Source of the DNA: Alphaproteobacteria bacterium | Lineage (GTDB): Bacteria > Pseudomonadota > Alphaproteobacteria > Thalassobaculales > Thalassobaculaceae | Direction: 5' to 3' | NCBI GenBank assembly: GCA_024742605.1 | Contig: JANSYC010000003.1 | Coordinates: 50,073-114,072, forward strand | Length of the DNA: 64,000 bases | In this document: piece after piece, positions 33,595 to 43,556 of the stretch | Layout: each line of letters begins with the position of its first letter | How positions within the stretch are numbered: position 1 is the first letter of the stretch | Program-made: the position numbers and the translations under genes | The notes under the pieces: model-generated | Told to the model about the DNA's origin: nothing | Seen by the model: only the letters and a program-made list of their open reading frames with translations | Database searches by the model: none

Positions 33595-34044
33595 ATGCGC
33601 ACATCCGGCGCACCAAAAATCGAAATCATGAAGCAGCGCGCGGACTTTCTGCGCGCTTCTCGTGCGCGCAAAGTTGCGATGCCCGGTCTCGTGCTGCAGA
33701 TGCGCGAGCGGTCGTCGGAAGCCGGCAATTCCGAGACGGCGTCCGATCCTGCGAGCGCCCGGGTCGGATATACCGCAAGCAAGAAGGTTGGAAACGCCGT
33801 GCGCCGGAATCGGGCACGCCGGCGGTTGCGGGCTGCCGTCAACGACGTGTTGTGCGGACAGGCCAAGCCGGGCCGGGACTATGTGCTGATCGCGCGCGGC
33901 GAGACCGGGACGCGGCCCTATGACGCACTCTGTAGGGATGTGGCGACGGCGCTCGAGCGGATCGAGACGGTGCGACCGAACGCAGGGCGACCCCGCACGA
34001 AACGCCCCTCCAAAAGAGACCGCGCCCTGGAGGCATCGTCGTGA
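33595..34044 (+). CDS. rnpA: Ribonuclease P protein component
   Basis: The 149-residue protein is the protein subunit of RNase P, which helps the catalytic RNA remove 5' leaders from tRNA precursors. The key motif [21 protein letters not shown] includes the RNR signature. [15 protein letters not shown] matches the family's N-terminus. It is somewhat long, with a variable insert between the first strand and the RNR region and a basic tail. I place the start at 33595 behind GGGAG; the frame is open further upstream across rpmH. Confidence 0.92.
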   Translation: MRTSGAPKIEIMKQRADFLRASRARKVAMPGLVLQMRERSSEAGNSETASDPASARVGYTASKKVGNAVRRNRARRRLRAAVNDVLCGQAKPGRDYVLIARGETGTRPYDALCRDVATALERIETVRPNAGRPRTKRPSKRDRALEASS

Positions 34045-34415
34045 CCGATAGGGCCCGGACAGACAGGGGCTCAGGGCGTATCGTCCTCGAAGCGTTGGCT
34101 TTGGCGCCTATTCATTTTTATCGCCTTGTGGTGTCGCCGCTGCTTGGCCCGGCCTGTAGGTTCGAGCCGTCCTGCTCCGCCTATGCGGTCGAGGCCATCC
34201 GCGAGCACGGACCGGGCCGGGGGCTCTGGCTGGCGATCAAACGTCTCGCCCGCTGCCGTCCGGGCGGTGGTGCCGGATTTGATCCGGTTCCCCCCCTCGC
34301 ACAGTACCGCCTTTCCGATGTAGAACCCCTTTGCCAAGAGATAGCTCTGGGGCCCCGGCCTGCTGCCGACGATCCCCTGACCCCCGACCGCGCAACCGAC
34401 GGACTGTCCAGATGA
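34041..34415 (+). CDS. yidD: Membrane protein insertion efficiency factor YidD
   Basis: The 124-residue protein has the YidD core: [20 protein letters not shown] followed by [12 protein letters not shown], with the conserved cysteines. YidD associates with the inner membrane through an amphipathic helix and helps YidC insert proteins. The C-terminal tail after residue 90 is longer than in most relatives. Its GTG overlaps the rnpA stop (GTGA) and its own stop overlaps the yidC start (ATGA). Confidence 0.93.
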   Translation: MTDRARTDRGSGRIVLEALALAPIHFYRLVVSPLLGPACRFEPSCSAYAVEAIREHGPGRGLWLAIKRLARCRPGGGAGFDPVPPLAQYRLSDVEPLCQEIALGPRPAADDPLTPDRATDGLSR

Positions 34416-36175
34416 CCGATCAGAAGAACCTTATTATCGCGCTCGTCCTGTCGTTCGTGATCCTGATGGGGTTCCAGTTCTTCTATGAGATCCCGCGGAT
34501 GGAGGCGGAGAAGGCCCGACAGGCGGAGTTGGCTGCAGAGCAGCCAGCCGCCGGCACCGAAGGTGGCTCGTCCTCGGTGGTCCCGACCCCGGGTGCGCCG
34601 GCCGCCGGTACTTCGGCCCCAGCGCCCGGTGACCTGACGATCGGTACGGATCTGAGCCGCGCGCAAGCCCTAGAACAAGCACCCCGGATCGCCATCGAGA
34701 CCCCGACGATCACCGGATCGCTGTCTCTGAAGGGCGCGCGGATCGACGATGTGGTTCTGCGTGACTACAAGGAGTCGCTGGCGCCGGGCAGTCCCCAGAT
34801 TCACCTGCTCGAGCCGACCGGTCTGCGCAAGCCTTACTACGCCGAGTTCGGCTGGGTCGCGGCCCCGAACAGCGGGGTCGCTCTGCCCGATAAAGACACG
34901 GTCTGGATGTTTGGCGGCGGAAGTCTGACGCCCGAGACGCCGGTGACCCTGACCTGGGACAATGGTGAGGGACTGGTGTTCGAACGGATGATCTCGGTCG
35001 ATGAACACTACATGTTCTCGGTCGAGCAGAAGGTCCGTAATACCGGTGCAGAACAGGTCACCCTGTTCCCCTACGGTTTGCTGAGCCGAGGCGGGATTCC
35101 CGAGACCACAGGGTTTTACATCCTGCACGAAGGCCCGATCGGCGTGTTCGACGAGACCCTCAAGGAAGTCGACTACGACGACTTGCAGGAGGACGGCGAT
35201 GTGCAGCCGGTCTCGGAGCAGCCGGGCGGCTGGATCGGGATGACCGACAAGTACTGGCTGGCGGCCCTATTGCCAAACCAGGACCAGATCCATCGCTGGA
35301 ATTTCAAGCATGCCATCCGCAACCAGGTCGACCGGTTCCAGGTTGACTATCTGGGCGACGGCATCGCGGTCCCGGCCGGTGGCGAGTCGACGGTCACCAA
35401 TCGGCTGTTCGCGGGCGCCAAGGTACTGGATCTGCTGGAAGGCTACGAGACTGAATTCGGGATCAAGAACTTCGATCTGGCGATCGATTTCGGCTGGTTC
35501 TACTTCCTGACCAAACCGTTCTTCCACGTGCTGACGTTCCTGAACGGCGTACTCGGAAACTTCGGCCTGGCCATTCTGGCGCTGACGGTCGTGATCAAGC
35601 TGGTGTTCTTCCCGCTCGCCAACAAATCCTATCGCTCAATGGCGAAGATGAAGAAGCTGACGCCGAAGCTGACCGAGATGCGGGAGAAATACGGCGACGA
35701 TAAACAGCGTCTGAACCAGGAGATGATGCAGCTGTACAAGACCGAGAAGGTCAATCCGGCGGCCGGATGCTTGCCGATCCTGATTCAGATACCGGTGTTC
35801 TTCGCTCTCTACAAAGTGCTGTTCGTCTCCATCGAGATGCGGCACGCGCCGTTCTACGGTTGGATCGAGGACCTTTCGGCGCCCGACCCGACGTCGCTGT
35901 TCAATCTGTTCGGCATGATCCCCTGGGATCCGCCGCAGATGCTGATGATTGGAGCTTGGCCGGTGCTGATGGGCATCACCATGTTTCTGCAACAGCGCCT
36001 GAACCCGCAACCGGCCGATCCGGTACAGGCCAAGGTGTTCATGTTCCTGCCGGTGATGTTCACCGTCCTGCTTGCCAGTTTCGCCGCCGGTCTGGTGATC
36101 TACTGGACCTGGAACAACCTGCTCTCGATCCTGCAGCAGTGGGTGATCATGAAGCGGATGGGTGTAAAGGCTTGA
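34412..36175 (+). CDS. yidC: Membrane protein insertase YidC
   Basis: The 587-residue protein has the Gram-negative YidC layout. A first membrane span (about 7-22, [20 protein letters not shown]) is followed by a low-complexity Pro/Ala/Gly linker, a large periplasmic beta-domain, and then a C-terminal insertase core with about five spans, including [20 protein letters not shown] and [20 protein letters not shown]. YidC inserts inner-membrane proteins, alone or with SecYEG. Gene order between yidD and engB is the usual one. Confidence 0.97.
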   Translation: MTDQKNLIIALVLSFVILMGFQFFYEIPRMEAEKARQAELAAEQPAAGTEGGSSSVVPTPGAPAAGTSAPAPGDLTIGTDLSRAQALEQAPRIAIETPTITGSLSLKGARIDDVVLRDYKESLAPGSPQIHLLEPTGLRKPYYAEFGWVAAPNSGVALPDKDTVWMFGGGSLTPETPVTLTWDNGEGLVFERMISVDEHYMFSVEQKVRNTGAEQVTLFPYGLLSRGGIPETTGFYILHEGPIGVFDETLKEVDYDDLQEDGDVQPVSEQPGGWIGMTDKYWLAALLPNQDQIHRWNFKHAIRNQVDRFQVDYLGDGIAVPAGGESTVTNRLFAGAKVLDLLEGYETEFGIKNFDLAIDFGWFYFLTKPFFHVLTFLNGVLGNFGLAILALTVVIKLVFFPLANKSYRSMAKMKKLTPKLTEMREKYGDDKQRLNQEMMQLYKTEKVNPAAGCLPILIQIPVFFALYKVLFVSIEMRHAPFYGWIEDLSAPDPTSLFNLFGMIPWDPPQMLMIGAWPVLMGITMFLQQRLNPQPADPVQAKVFMFLPVMFTVLLASFAAGLVIYWTWNNLLSILQQWVIMKRMGVKA

Positions 36176-36834
36176 CCGAACAGGATTCCGCAGCCGACCC
36201 AGAACCCGAATTCACGCCCGAGGAACTCGAGGTCGGCCGGCTCCTGTTCGCCAAGGAATGCGATTTCACCTGGGCGGCGGCGACCTCCGATCAGCTGGCG
36301 CCGGAGGGCCTGCCCGAGGTGGCCTTCGCCGGCCGCTCCAATGTCGGAAAGTCGAGCCTGGTGAACGCGCTGACCGGACGCAAGACGCTGGCCCGCACGT
36401 CGAACACGCCGGGCCGGACCCAGGCGCTGATCTTCTTCGAACTGGGCGCGCGGATCGGTCTGGTCGACCTGCCCGGCTACGGCTATGCCCAGGTCTCCAA
36501 GGTGAAGCGCAATCTCTGGACCGAGACCCTGTTCGCGTATCTGCGCGGGCGGCCGACCCTGCAGCGGGTCAATCTGCTGATCGACAGCCGTCATGGCTTC
36601 AAGGACCAGGACCGGGAGGCGATGGACCTGCTGGATAGGGCAGCCCAGTCCTATCAGGTGGTCCTGACCAAGGCCGACAAACCCAAGAGTTCCGAGATCG
36701 ACGCCGTCATGGCAGGGGTCAAGCAGGAGTTGTCGAAGAGACCGGCGGCACATCCGGTGGTGCGCGTCACCAGTGCCGACAGGGGTATCGGAATTGCAGA
36801 GTTGAGGGCGGAACTCGCGCGTTTCGCGAAATAA
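36172..36834 (+). CDS. engB: Ribosome biogenesis GTP-binding protein EngB (YsxC/YihA)
   Basis: The 220-residue protein is a small TRAFAC GTPase needed for large-subunit assembly. GRSNVGKSSLVNAL is the P-loop, TPGRTQ switch I, DLPGYGYA the G3 motif and TKADK the G4 motif. The start is taken as the TTG at 36172, whose TTGA overlaps the yidC stop. This is a rare start codon and gives an N-terminus of about 45 residues before the GTPase domain, as in alphaproteobacterial relatives. Confidence 0.93.
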   Translation: MTEQDSAADPEPEFTPEELEVGRLLFAKECDFTWAAATSDQLAPEGLPEVAFAGRSNVGKSSLVNALTGRKTLARTSNTPGRTQALIFFELGARIGLVDLPGYGYAQVSKVKRNLWTETLFAYLRGRPTLQRVNLLIDSRHGFKDQDREAMDLLDRAAQSYQVVLTKADKPKSSEIDAVMAGVKQELSKRPAAHPVVRVTSADRGIGIAELRAELARFAK

Positions 36835-36899
36835 TACTTTATCATATATATCGAATTGTGCATTGTCCCACAAGATGTATTCAATTTTGGGGGCAAGCC

Positions 36900-37871
36900 A
36901 TGCTGGGTCCAATTCTCGATACCGGGATTGCACTCATGCTGATGTACTTGGTGCTCAGCCTGATCTGCACGGCCTTACAGGAGTGGGTCGCGAAAATCCT
37001 TGAACTTCGGAGCAACAATCTGGAGAAGGGTCTCAAGTCCTTGATGAGCGACCAGTTGGCGCGCGACTTTCTGCAGAGTCCGCAGTTGATTGGTCTCAAT
37101 CGCGCGGGTCCCAGAGCGAGGCTACGCGGCCCCATCAAGTTGAAGAGCGAATTCGGTATCAGCAATATTCCGGCCGACCGCTTCATCTCCTACCTGTTCA
37201 GAGGCTCTGACGTTTCGGTGCCGACGGGTGTGGCCGCGGACGACTTGGCGGCCGGTCTCGCGAGAATCGACGCGGCCATAGACGCTATTCCGTCGAACAG
37301 TCCCGAGGCAGAACGGATCAAGGCCCTTCTGAAGGGGTTCAAGGTGGAAGCGGCCGGTGAAATCGAAGCCTTCGAGACCAAAGTCAAATCATGGTTCGAC
37401 GAGTCCATGTCGACGGTCAGCGGTTGGTATGCGCGCAGGATCCAGGAGTTTCTTTTAGGGGTCAGTTTCTTTGTCGCGGTCGGCTTGAACGCCAACACCT
37501 TCCAGGTCGCGGACAAAGTCTGGAACAACGACGAATTACGCGTCGCAATGGTCGCCGCCGCTACCAAGATCGTTGAGGATAAATCGGCCGAGGAACTCGA
37601 AAAAATATCAAGCGATGATCTGAAATCACTGCAGCTGGATCTTCCGATCGGATGGCCCGAATACTGTGGTTTCAAAAATTTTGCCGATGATGTCTGCACC
37701 GGGTTCAACAACTTCATGATCCCCCTTTTCGGCTGGCTTATAACCGCGGTCGCATTGTCGCTTGGCGCCAAGTTCTGGTTCGATTGGTTGAAGACTTTGA
37801 TCAATCTTCGAGGTGACGGCAGCTCTGGAACATCGACGCAGGAGAAGGCCAAAGGCACCACAACGGTCTAG
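36900..37871 (+). CDS. Unrecognised membrane protein
   Basis: I do not recognise this 323-residue protein. An N-terminal membrane helix (about 8-26, IALMLMYLVLSLICTALQEW) is followed by a charged region that begins LRSNNLEKGLKSLM. A second span lies near 180-195 (EFLLGVSFFVAVGLN) and a third near 275-295 (FGWLITAVALSLGAKFWF), with an acidic, helical stretch between. The gene and its upstream 65 bases are visibly richer in A+T than the neighbours, and it sits between engB and argB, which are usually adjacent in this group. That suggests an inserted gene. GGGGGC precedes the ATG at 36900. Confidence 0.7.
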   Translation: MLGPILDTGIALMLMYLVLSLICTALQEWVAKILELRSNNLEKGLKSLMSDQLARDFLQSPQLIGLNRAGPRARLRGPIKLKSEFGISNIPADRFISYLFRGSDVSVPTGVAADDLAAGLARIDAAIDAIPSNSPEAERIKALLKGFKVEAAGEIEAFETKVKSWFDESMSTVSGWYARRIQEFLLGVSFFVAVGLNANTFQVADKVWNNDELRVAMVAAATKIVEDKSAEELEKISSDDLKSLQLDLPIGWPEYCGFKNFADDVCTGFNNFMIPLFGWLITAVALSLGAKFWFDWLKTLINLRGDGSSGTSTQEKAKGTTTV

Positions 37872-37922
37872 ACGCCTTGGCGCCCGAAGGCCACCTCTTG
37901 CCCATTCCGCCCGGTTCCGCGC

Positions 37923-37928
37923 TATAAC
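37923..37928 (+). promoter_or_regulatory. Candidate -10 element for argB
   Basis: TATAAC matches the -10 consensus at five of six bases, 29 bases before the argB start. A possible -35 (TTGCCC, 37898-37903) is 19 bases upstream, a loose fit. It implies argB has its own promoter after the inserted gene. Confidence 0.4.
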
Positions 37929-37957
37929 GCTCGTGGGTTAACACGACGCGGGGCCGG

Positions 37958-38872
37958 ATGGCGATGAAGCGGATCGATTTGAAGCGGCGGGCGGAATGGC
38001 TCTCCAAGGCCGGAATCCTGACCGAGGCGCTGCCCTATATGCGCCGCTACAATGGCCGGACCGTGGTCATCAAGTATGGCGGTCACGCCATGGGGGACGC
38101 GAGCCTCGCGCTCAAGTTCGCGGCCGACGTGGTCCTGCTGAAACAGGTCGGCATGAATCCGATCGTGGTCCATGGCGGGGGACCGCAGATCGGAAAGATG
38201 CTGGCCCGGCTTGCGATCAAGAGCGAGTTCATCGACGGGCTGCGTGTGACCGATCAGGAAACCGTCGAGATCGTCGAGATGGTCCTGTCTGGAACGATCA
38301 ACAAGGGAATCGTCGCCGCGATCAACGCCGCCGGCGGTTTCGCCATCGGGCTCAGCGGCAAGGATGGGGGACTGATCAAGGCACGCCAATTGCGGCGAAC
38401 CAAGATCGATCCGGACAGCAATATCGAGAGGGTTCTGGATCTGGGCTTTGTCGGAGAGCCGACCAAGGTGGAAGGCCAGATGCTGTTGCGGCTGGTCGAA
38501 CAGGACATGATCCCGGTTGTCGCTCCGATTGGAATCGGCGAAGACGGCGGCACTTATAACATCAACGCCGATACCGCAGCCGGGGCGGTCGCCGCCGCGG
38601 TCGATGCGACCCGCTTGCTGATGCTGACCGATGTCGAAGGTGTCCTCGACAAGGACGGGCACCTGATCCCGGAGATCACCGTTTCGGAAGCGCTGGCGCT
38701 GATCGCGGACGGCACCATTTCCGGCGGCATGATTCCCAAGATCGAGACCTGTATCGAAGCCGTCAAAGGCGGCGCAGAGGGGGCGGTCATCATCGACGGG
38801 CGGGTCCAGCACGGCGTGCTGCTGGAACTGTTCACCAACCACGGCATGGGAACCTACGTCCGGCCCGGCTGA
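37958..38872 (+). CDS. argB: Acetylglutamate kinase
   Basis: The 304-residue protein phosphorylates N-acetyl-L-glutamate, the second step of arginine synthesis. [24 protein letters not shown] and [11 protein letters not shown] are the amino-acid-kinase signatures, and the N-terminal helix ([21 protein letters not shown]) is the kind found in arginine-inhibited hexameric ArgB enzymes, so feedback inhibition by arginine is likely. argJ, the partner enzyme that recycles the acetyl group, lies at 59323-60600. Confidence 0.96.
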   Translation: MAMKRIDLKRRAEWLSKAGILTEALPYMRRYNGRTVVIKYGGHAMGDASLALKFAADVVLLKQVGMNPIVVHGGGPQIGKMLARLAIKSEFIDGLRVTDQETVEIVEMVLSGTINKGIVAAINAAGGFAIGLSGKDGGLIKARQLRRTKIDPDSNIERVLDLGFVGEPTKVEGQMLLRLVEQDMIPVVAPIGIGEDGGTYNINADTAAGAVAAAVDATRLLMLTDVEGVLDKDGHLIPEITVSEALALIADGTISGGMIPKIETCIEAVKGGAEGAVIIDGRVQHGVLLELFTNHGMGTYVRPG

Positions 38873-38875
38873 TCC

Positions 38876-40156
38876 TCAGGCCGAGCCGCTTTTCTCCGCG
38901 AACAGCCGGATCTGCATCTGCAGATCCGAAACCGACATCGGATATTCCCCCTGAATACCGGGTTTGATGATCTTGGCGTCGGGAATGTAGGACAGCTGCC
39001 GCTGAATCTTCTCGGCGGCTTCCATCGACAGCTCGCTCTTCCACGCGAGCGCCGTGACCGCCCGCGCGCTGGCCGAGTTCACCATCGCATGGACCGTCGG
39101 CTCGTCGAGGCCGCTGCGGACCGACAGGGCGGCCATCACGAAGGCGCGTCGACCTTGGCGGAGCGCGTCGTCGATGACTTTCGGCCCCAGCCTGCCGGAA
39201 TTGTACAGCTCAACCACCTTGTTCCGCTCGCGCGCACTCGGGTCGGTTGATACCGGAGCGTCGTTGTCGATCCGGAGGCTCATCATCTCACGGAGCCGCT
39301 TGCTGCTGACGGCGTCGATATCCGTCCGGTTCGCCAGCTCTTCCACCAGCGCGGCCGCCACGAATTCGCCCAATCGATCAACCTGTCGGGCGGCCAGCTT
39401 CGGTCGCCGCACCAGGGGGGCGTGCCAGGCTGTCTTGGTGGGGGCGGCGTCCAGCAGCTGGTCCAGGGTCTCTTCGCGGATCTGCGCCGAGGTATTCGCC
39501 AGGAGCGAGGCGATGGCCCCTTCGTCTTCGCTTCCCACGATCGCATCGGACACCCGTTCGGAGACGTGCGCCCGCTTGGAAATCAGGGTCCGTGTGTCGT
39601 CGAACTTCGGCGCCTCGATGAGCGAGACTAGAAGGTCATCAGACAGCAGGGGTGAGCGTTCGAGTACCGGGCGGGCCACCTCGATCGCGGTGTCGCGGGC
39701 CAGCACCTCAATGACCTGCCGGATCACGTCTTCCGGTGCCCTTTCAAGGTCTCCGATCGCGTCCGACAGGCGTGCGCGGACTTTTGCCGCAGTATCGCGG
39801 GCCAAGGTCTCAAGAACTTCGATTCCGAGAGAGCGTTGCGCGGTTCTGCGCTCGGTCGCGATGTCGCGGGCGGCCCTAGCCATCTTGTCGGCGACGGCCG
39901 CCCTCACGGCCTCGTCATGATCGCGGGCCAGGAACTGATCGGCGCGTCTTGGCGTCTGCGGGTTTCCACCGACATGCTGGCGCACCTGGTCGTCTTTGTC
40001 CTCGGCCAGAAAAAACAACAGCTCCGGCGGCAGGTCCTCTCGCGCGGCCAAGGACCGACGCGCCTCGACATCATTACCCCGCGCGATGCGCGCGGCGTTC
40101 TCAAGCTCCTTGCCAGTAATACTCGCTTCGGGTTCGCGACGTTCCTGCAGGTTCAT
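38876..40156 (-). CDS. DUF2336 domain protein
   Basis: The 426-residue protein is almost wholly helical with HEAT-like repeats (for example LARDTAAKVRARLSDAIGDL and LARDTAIEVARPVLE), the pattern of DUF2336 proteins found in Alphaproteobacteria. Function is not established; relatives occur beside signalling genes. Its ATG overlaps the stop of the diguanylate cyclase gene (ATGA), so the two are translated together and the protein may take part in c-di-GMP-linked control. The gene ends 3 bases before the convergent argB stop. Confidence 0.78.
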   Translation of the reverse strand: MNLQERREPEASITGKELENAARIARGNDVEARRSLAAREDLPPELLFFLAEDKDDQVRQHVGGNPQTPRRADQFLARDHDEAVRAAVADKMARAARDIATERRTAQRSLGIEVLETLARDTAAKVRARLSDAIGDLERAPEDVIRQVIEVLARDTAIEVARPVLERSPLLSDDLLVSLIEAPKFDDTRTLISKRAHVSERVSDAIVGSEDEGAIASLLANTSAQIREETLDQLLDAAPTKTAWHAPLVRRPKLAARQVDRLGEFVAAALVEELANRTDIDAVSSKRLREMMSLRIDNDAPVSTDPSARERNKVVELYNSGRLGPKVIDDALRQGRRAFVMAALSVRSGLDEPTVHAMVNSASARAVTALAWKSELSMEAAEKIQRQLSYIPDAKIIKPGIQGEYPMSVSDLQMQIRLFAEKSGSA

Positions 40157-41859
40157 GACTCCGCCCGGGCCTCCTGAACATCGATGCGGTACCAACCTTT
40201 GCCGCCGTGCTTGACCTCGTACATCACCTTGTCGGCGCGCCGGATCAGGCTCTCCAGCGTCTCCTGGCTCCCTGCAGCGTGGAGGGCGAGGCCAAGCGAC
40301 AATCCGACCGGTTTCTCGGGGGAGCCAGAATACACTTTCAAAGCCTTTCCGGCCTCCAATATCGCCTCGGCCCGATCTGCGGCTTGGTCCCGGTCGGTGG
40401 ATTCCAGCCACAGGGCGAACTCGTCGCCGCCGAGACGCGCGACCAGATCGCCCGGCCTGGACTGCTCCTTGAGGATCGTGGAGAGGTGGATCAAGGCTTT
40501 GTCCCCGGTCTGATGGCCCCGAACATCGTTCACCTGTTTAAAATTGTCGAGATCCACATAGGTGAGCGCCCCGTCGCGACCATCTTTTGCGCGGGACAGC
40601 CGGGCCGACAGCTCGTCTTGGAAGGCGCGGCGGTTCAGCAGGCCTGTCATCGCGTCGGTTGTGGACAACACATGGAGATGGCGATGCGCTTCGGCCTGGC
40701 GCATGGCAATTCCCAGCTGACTTGCCACCTCGCCGAGCAAGGATTGCTCGTCCTCATCCCAGATCGGGCGGTCGGCCCGACGCCACAGCAGCACGGCTCC
40801 GTTCAGTTCCTTATGGTAGGAGAGCTGATGCGCGAGCACGGTGCCTTCGGCATTTTCCATGACCACCGGATGGGGGCTTTCGGTCACCGGTTGATGAACC
40901 TGTTCAAGAATGCCGGGGTCCAGGGGAATGCCGGCAGAGTGACTCAGGGCCAGGCCGGAGCCGGGGACGATTCGGAACAGGGTGGCGGCGTCCCCGTCCA
41001 GGGCTTTGAGCACCGACTGGGTTGCCGCTGCCAGCATGTTTTCCGGCTCCACCTCGTCCCGGATGGCGGCCAGAATATAGGCGGTAAGCTGCTCCCGGTC
41101 CTGCGCCTTGGCAAGCGCCGCATCCCGGCGGCGCGCTTCGGTCACGTCCCGGCAAAGACCGCGGGCGCCCTTCCAGACCCCCTCTGAGTCGAACAGCGGC
41201 GCCGCCGAGGCTTCGAGGATCGCCGCTCCGCCATCCGCCCGCCGCAACCGGATCTCGACGCCCATCACGGGTTCTTCGGTTACGAACGGGCTGAGAAACT
41301 CGACCCCATCGCTGCTCACCATGAACCCGTCGGCCCGGCGTCCGACCAGGTCCTCGGTCTCATATCCCAAGGCGCCGCTTGCCGAGACGAAGACGAACTG
41401 CCCCAACTCCCCGGTTTCCCAGGCAAAATCTGAGGAAATCTCGATCAGGTCCTTGTAGCGTTGCCGGCTGTCGACCAGAGCGGTTCGTAGGTTGTGATCC
41501 AGCGACACATCCCGCCCCAGGGCCAGTGCTGCATCGCAGCCATCGACCGGCATCACCGCGAAATCGATCGTGGCGGCGACAATTTCGTCCTCCAGCTTGA
41601 AACTCTGTGGTCCGGCGCCCGAGAGCACCGCATCGACCATCGCGCTGAGCGCCGGGAGTTGATGGTCCCGGTAGTCGCCGGCCAGCCGTGTTCCGATAAG
41701 GTTGCTGCCCAGGACGGTCCCGTTCCGTCCGACGACCATTGCCGGTCCGGGATGCAGGGCCAGGGATCCCGATGTCACCAGCGCAACCACCTGTTCAAGC
41801 TGGTCCGAATTCATGGATTCACCGTTCGCCGCATCGTCTTGCATGCTCTGCGCACTCAT
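40153..41859 (-). CDS. PAS-GAF-GGDEF diguanylate cyclase
   Basis: The 568-residue protein has an N-terminal PAS-like region, a second PAS domain (RQRYKDLIEISSDFAWETG ... LCRDVTEARRRD, about 165-285), a GAF-like domain (about 300-400) and a C-terminal GGDEF domain with LTYVDLDNFKQVND and the intact active site LGGDEF. It should make c-di-GMP in response to sensed signals. No membrane span is visible, so sensing is cytoplasmic. The start could be the ATG at 41859 (used here) or the one at 41814. It is divergent from the nucleotidase gene across only 40 bases. Confidence 0.85.
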   Translation of the reverse strand: MSAQSMQDDAANGESMNSDQLEQVVALVTSGSLALHPGPAMVVGRNGTVLGSNLIGTRLAGDYRDHQLPALSAMVDAVLSGAGPQSFKLEDEIVAATIDFAVMPVDGCDAALALGRDVSLDHNLRTALVDSRQRYKDLIEISSDFAWETGELGQFVFVSASGALGYETEDLVGRRADGFMVSSDGVEFLSPFVTEEPVMGVEIRLRRADGGAAILEASAAPLFDSEGVWKGARGLCRDVTEARRRDAALAKAQDREQLTAYILAAIRDEVEPENMLAAATQSVLKALDGDAATLFRIVPGSGLALSHSAGIPLDPGILEQVHQPVTESPHPVVMENAEGTVLAHQLSYHKELNGAVLLWRRADRPIWDEDEQSLLGEVASQLGIAMRQAEAHRHLHVLSTTDAMTGLLNRRAFQDELSARLSRAKDGRDGALTYVDLDNFKQVNDVRGHQTGDKALIHLSTILKEQSRPGDLVARLGGDEFALWLESTDRDQAADRAEAILEAGKALKVYSGSPEKPVGLSLGLALHAAGSQETLESLIRRADKVMYEVKHGGKGWYRIDVQEARAES

Positions 41860-41899
41860 CCCGCTTGCCCCGTCCCCGACATGTCGACACTCTAGACAT

Positions 41900-42598
41900 A
41901 TGGACGCAAAACAGCCAATCGGGAAACCGACCCTATCGAAGCTTGACCCCGCAGGTGTCGGGGCCTGGGTCTTCGATCTCGACAACACCCTTTATCCGGC
42001 GCGATCGAACCTGTTCGTGCAGGTTGCGGAGCGGATGACCCTGTTCATCCAGGACCGGTTCGGCCTGAACCGGGACGATGCGAAAGCGTTGCAGCGCGAC
42101 CTGTTCCGCCGCCACGGCACCACCATGCGGGGCCTGATGACAGAGCACGGGATGGACCCGATGCCGTTCCTGGACTTCGTGCACGATATCGACGTCTCGC
42201 CGGTCGACCCGTCGCCGGAACTGGACGGGTTGCTGGCGCGTCTGCCCGGCCGCAAGGTGATCTTCACCAACGGCTCGGTTCCCCATGCCGAACGGGTGAT
42301 GGCACGGCTGGGCGTGGCACGGCATTTCGACCATATACACGATATCGTCGCCGCCGGTTTCACCCCGAAACCGGACCCTGCCCCCTACCGGGCCCTGATT
42401 CAAATCACCGGGATCGCGGCATCCGGCGCGGTAATGGTTGAGGACATGGCCAAGAACCTGCTTCCGGCCCATGAGATGGGCATGGGAACGGTCTGGTTGA
42501 AGTCCGAGTTCGACTGGGCACAGGACGGCGCCGACCAACCCCATGTCCACCATGTAGGCGAAGATCTGGTGAGCTTTCTGCGTAGTGTGTTGGACTGA
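41900..42598 (+). CDS. HAD-family pyrimidine 5'-nucleotidase
   Basis: The 232-residue protein has the HAD core of the SDT1/pyrimidine nucleotidase type: WVFDLDNTLYPARSNLF (nucleophile DxDN), VIFTNGSVPHAERVM (motif II) and EDMAKNLLPAHEMGM (motif IV), with TPKPDPAPY carrying the Lys. The cap domain is helical. It probably dephosphorylates pyrimidine nucleotides or detoxifies modified ones. It commonly sits before dapD in Rhodospirillales. The ATG at 41900 is the family start. Confidence 0.88.
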   Translation: MDAKQPIGKPTLSKLDPAGVGAWVFDLDNTLYPARSNLFVQVAERMTLFIQDRFGLNRDDAKALQRDLFRRHGTTMRGLMTEHGMDPMPFLDFVHDIDVSPVDPSPELDGLLARLPGRKVIFTNGSVPHAERVMARLGVARHFDHIHDIVAAGFTPKPDPAPYRALIQITGIAASGAVMVEDMAKNLLPAHEMGMGTVWLKSEFDWAQDGADQPHVHHVGEDLVSFLRSVLD

Positions 42599-42613
42599 CG
42601 GCTTCGTTCGAAA

Positions 42614-42642
42614 TTGACAGCCCCCGCCGCGCTCGCCACAGT
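42614..42642 (+). promoter_or_regulatory. Candidate promoter for dapDE
   Basis: A perfect -35, TTGACA at 42614-42619, is followed after 17 bases by CACAGT at 42637-42642, a weak -10 with three matches. The dapD start is 54 bases further on. Confidence 0.45.
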
Positions 42643-42695
42643 GCGCGGCGCTCGGAAATCCGGGCCGATTGTCTCGAACCAGCCGGGTGATTCTC

Positions 42696-43556
42696 ATGTC
42701 CACGACCGATCTGCAATCCACCATCGATGCCGCCTGGGAAAACCGGGCCGAGGTCACGATCTCCACCAAAGGTGCGGTGCGCGACGCGGTCGAAACCGCG
42801 ATGGCCGGGCTAGACAACGGCACCTACCGGGTTGCGGCGCCGAAAGGCGACCATCAGTGGGAGGTCAACCAGTGGCTCAAGAAGGCGGTTCTGCTGTCCT
42901 TCCGCCTCAACGACATGGAACTGATCCCCGGTGGCCCGACCGATCCGGAGCTCGGCCCGTCCGGGTGGTGGGACAAGGTTCCCTCGAAGTTCGCGGGGTG
43001 GGGAGAGAACCGGTTCCGGGAAGCGGGATTCCGGGCAGTGCCGAACTGTGTGGTCCGGCGCTCGGCCTATATTGCACCGGGCGTGGTGCTGATGCCGAGC
43101 TTCGTGAATCTGGGCGCCTATGTGGACAGCGGCTCGATGGTCGATACCTGGGCCACCGTCGGGTCCTGCGCGCAGATCGGCAAGAACGTGCATCTTTCGG
43201 GCGGTGTCGGCATCGGCGGTGTGCTGGAGCCGTTGCAGGCAGACCCGGTGATCATCGAGGACAACTGCTTCATCGGCGCCCGTTCTGAAGTCGTCGAAGG
43301 CGTAATCGTCGAGCAGGGCGCCGTCCTCTCGATGGGCGTGTTCCTGTCCAAGACAACCAAGATCGTCAACCGGGAAACCGGTGAGATCTCGGTCGGTCGG
43401 GTCCCGGCATACTCGGTGGTCGTACCCGGCTCGCTGCCCGGCAAGGCTCTGCCGAACGGCCAGCCTGGCCCGTCCCTTTCCTGTGCGGTGATCGTGAAGC
43501 AGGTCGATGCGCAGACCCGTGAGAAGACCTCGATCAACGATCTGCTCCGTGACTGA
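42696..43556 (+). CDS. dapD: 2,3,4,5-tetrahydropyridine-2,6-dicarboxylate N-succinyltransferase
   Basis: The 286-residue protein carries out the succinylation step of lysine/diaminopimelate synthesis. An N-terminal helical domain ([19 protein letters not shown]) is followed by the left-handed beta-helix with hexapeptide repeats ([20 protein letters not shown], then [17 protein letters not shown]) and the C-terminal VPGSLPG loop. Length fits the family. dapE overlaps its 3' end by 8 bases. Confidence 0.96.
   Translation: MSTTDLQSTIDAAWENRAEVTISTKGAVRDAVETAMAGLDNGTYRVAAPKGDHQWEVNQWLKKAVLLSFRLNDMELIPGGPTDPELGPSGWWDKVPSKFAGWGENRFREAGFRAVPNCVVRRSAYIAPGVVLMPSFVNLGAYVDSGSMVDTWATVGSCAQIGKNVHLSGGVGIGGVLEPLQADPVIIEDNCFIGARSEVVEGVIVEQGAVLSMGVFLSKTTKIVNRETGEISVGRVPAYSVVVPGSLPGKALPNGQPGPSLSCAVIVKQVDAQTREKTSINDLLRD

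Noticed and set aside
33420..36175. Possible replication origin near rpmH-rnpA-yidC
   Set aside because: No dnaA, dnaN or cluster of DnaA boxes is seen; in Alphaproteobacteria this cluster is often away from oriC.
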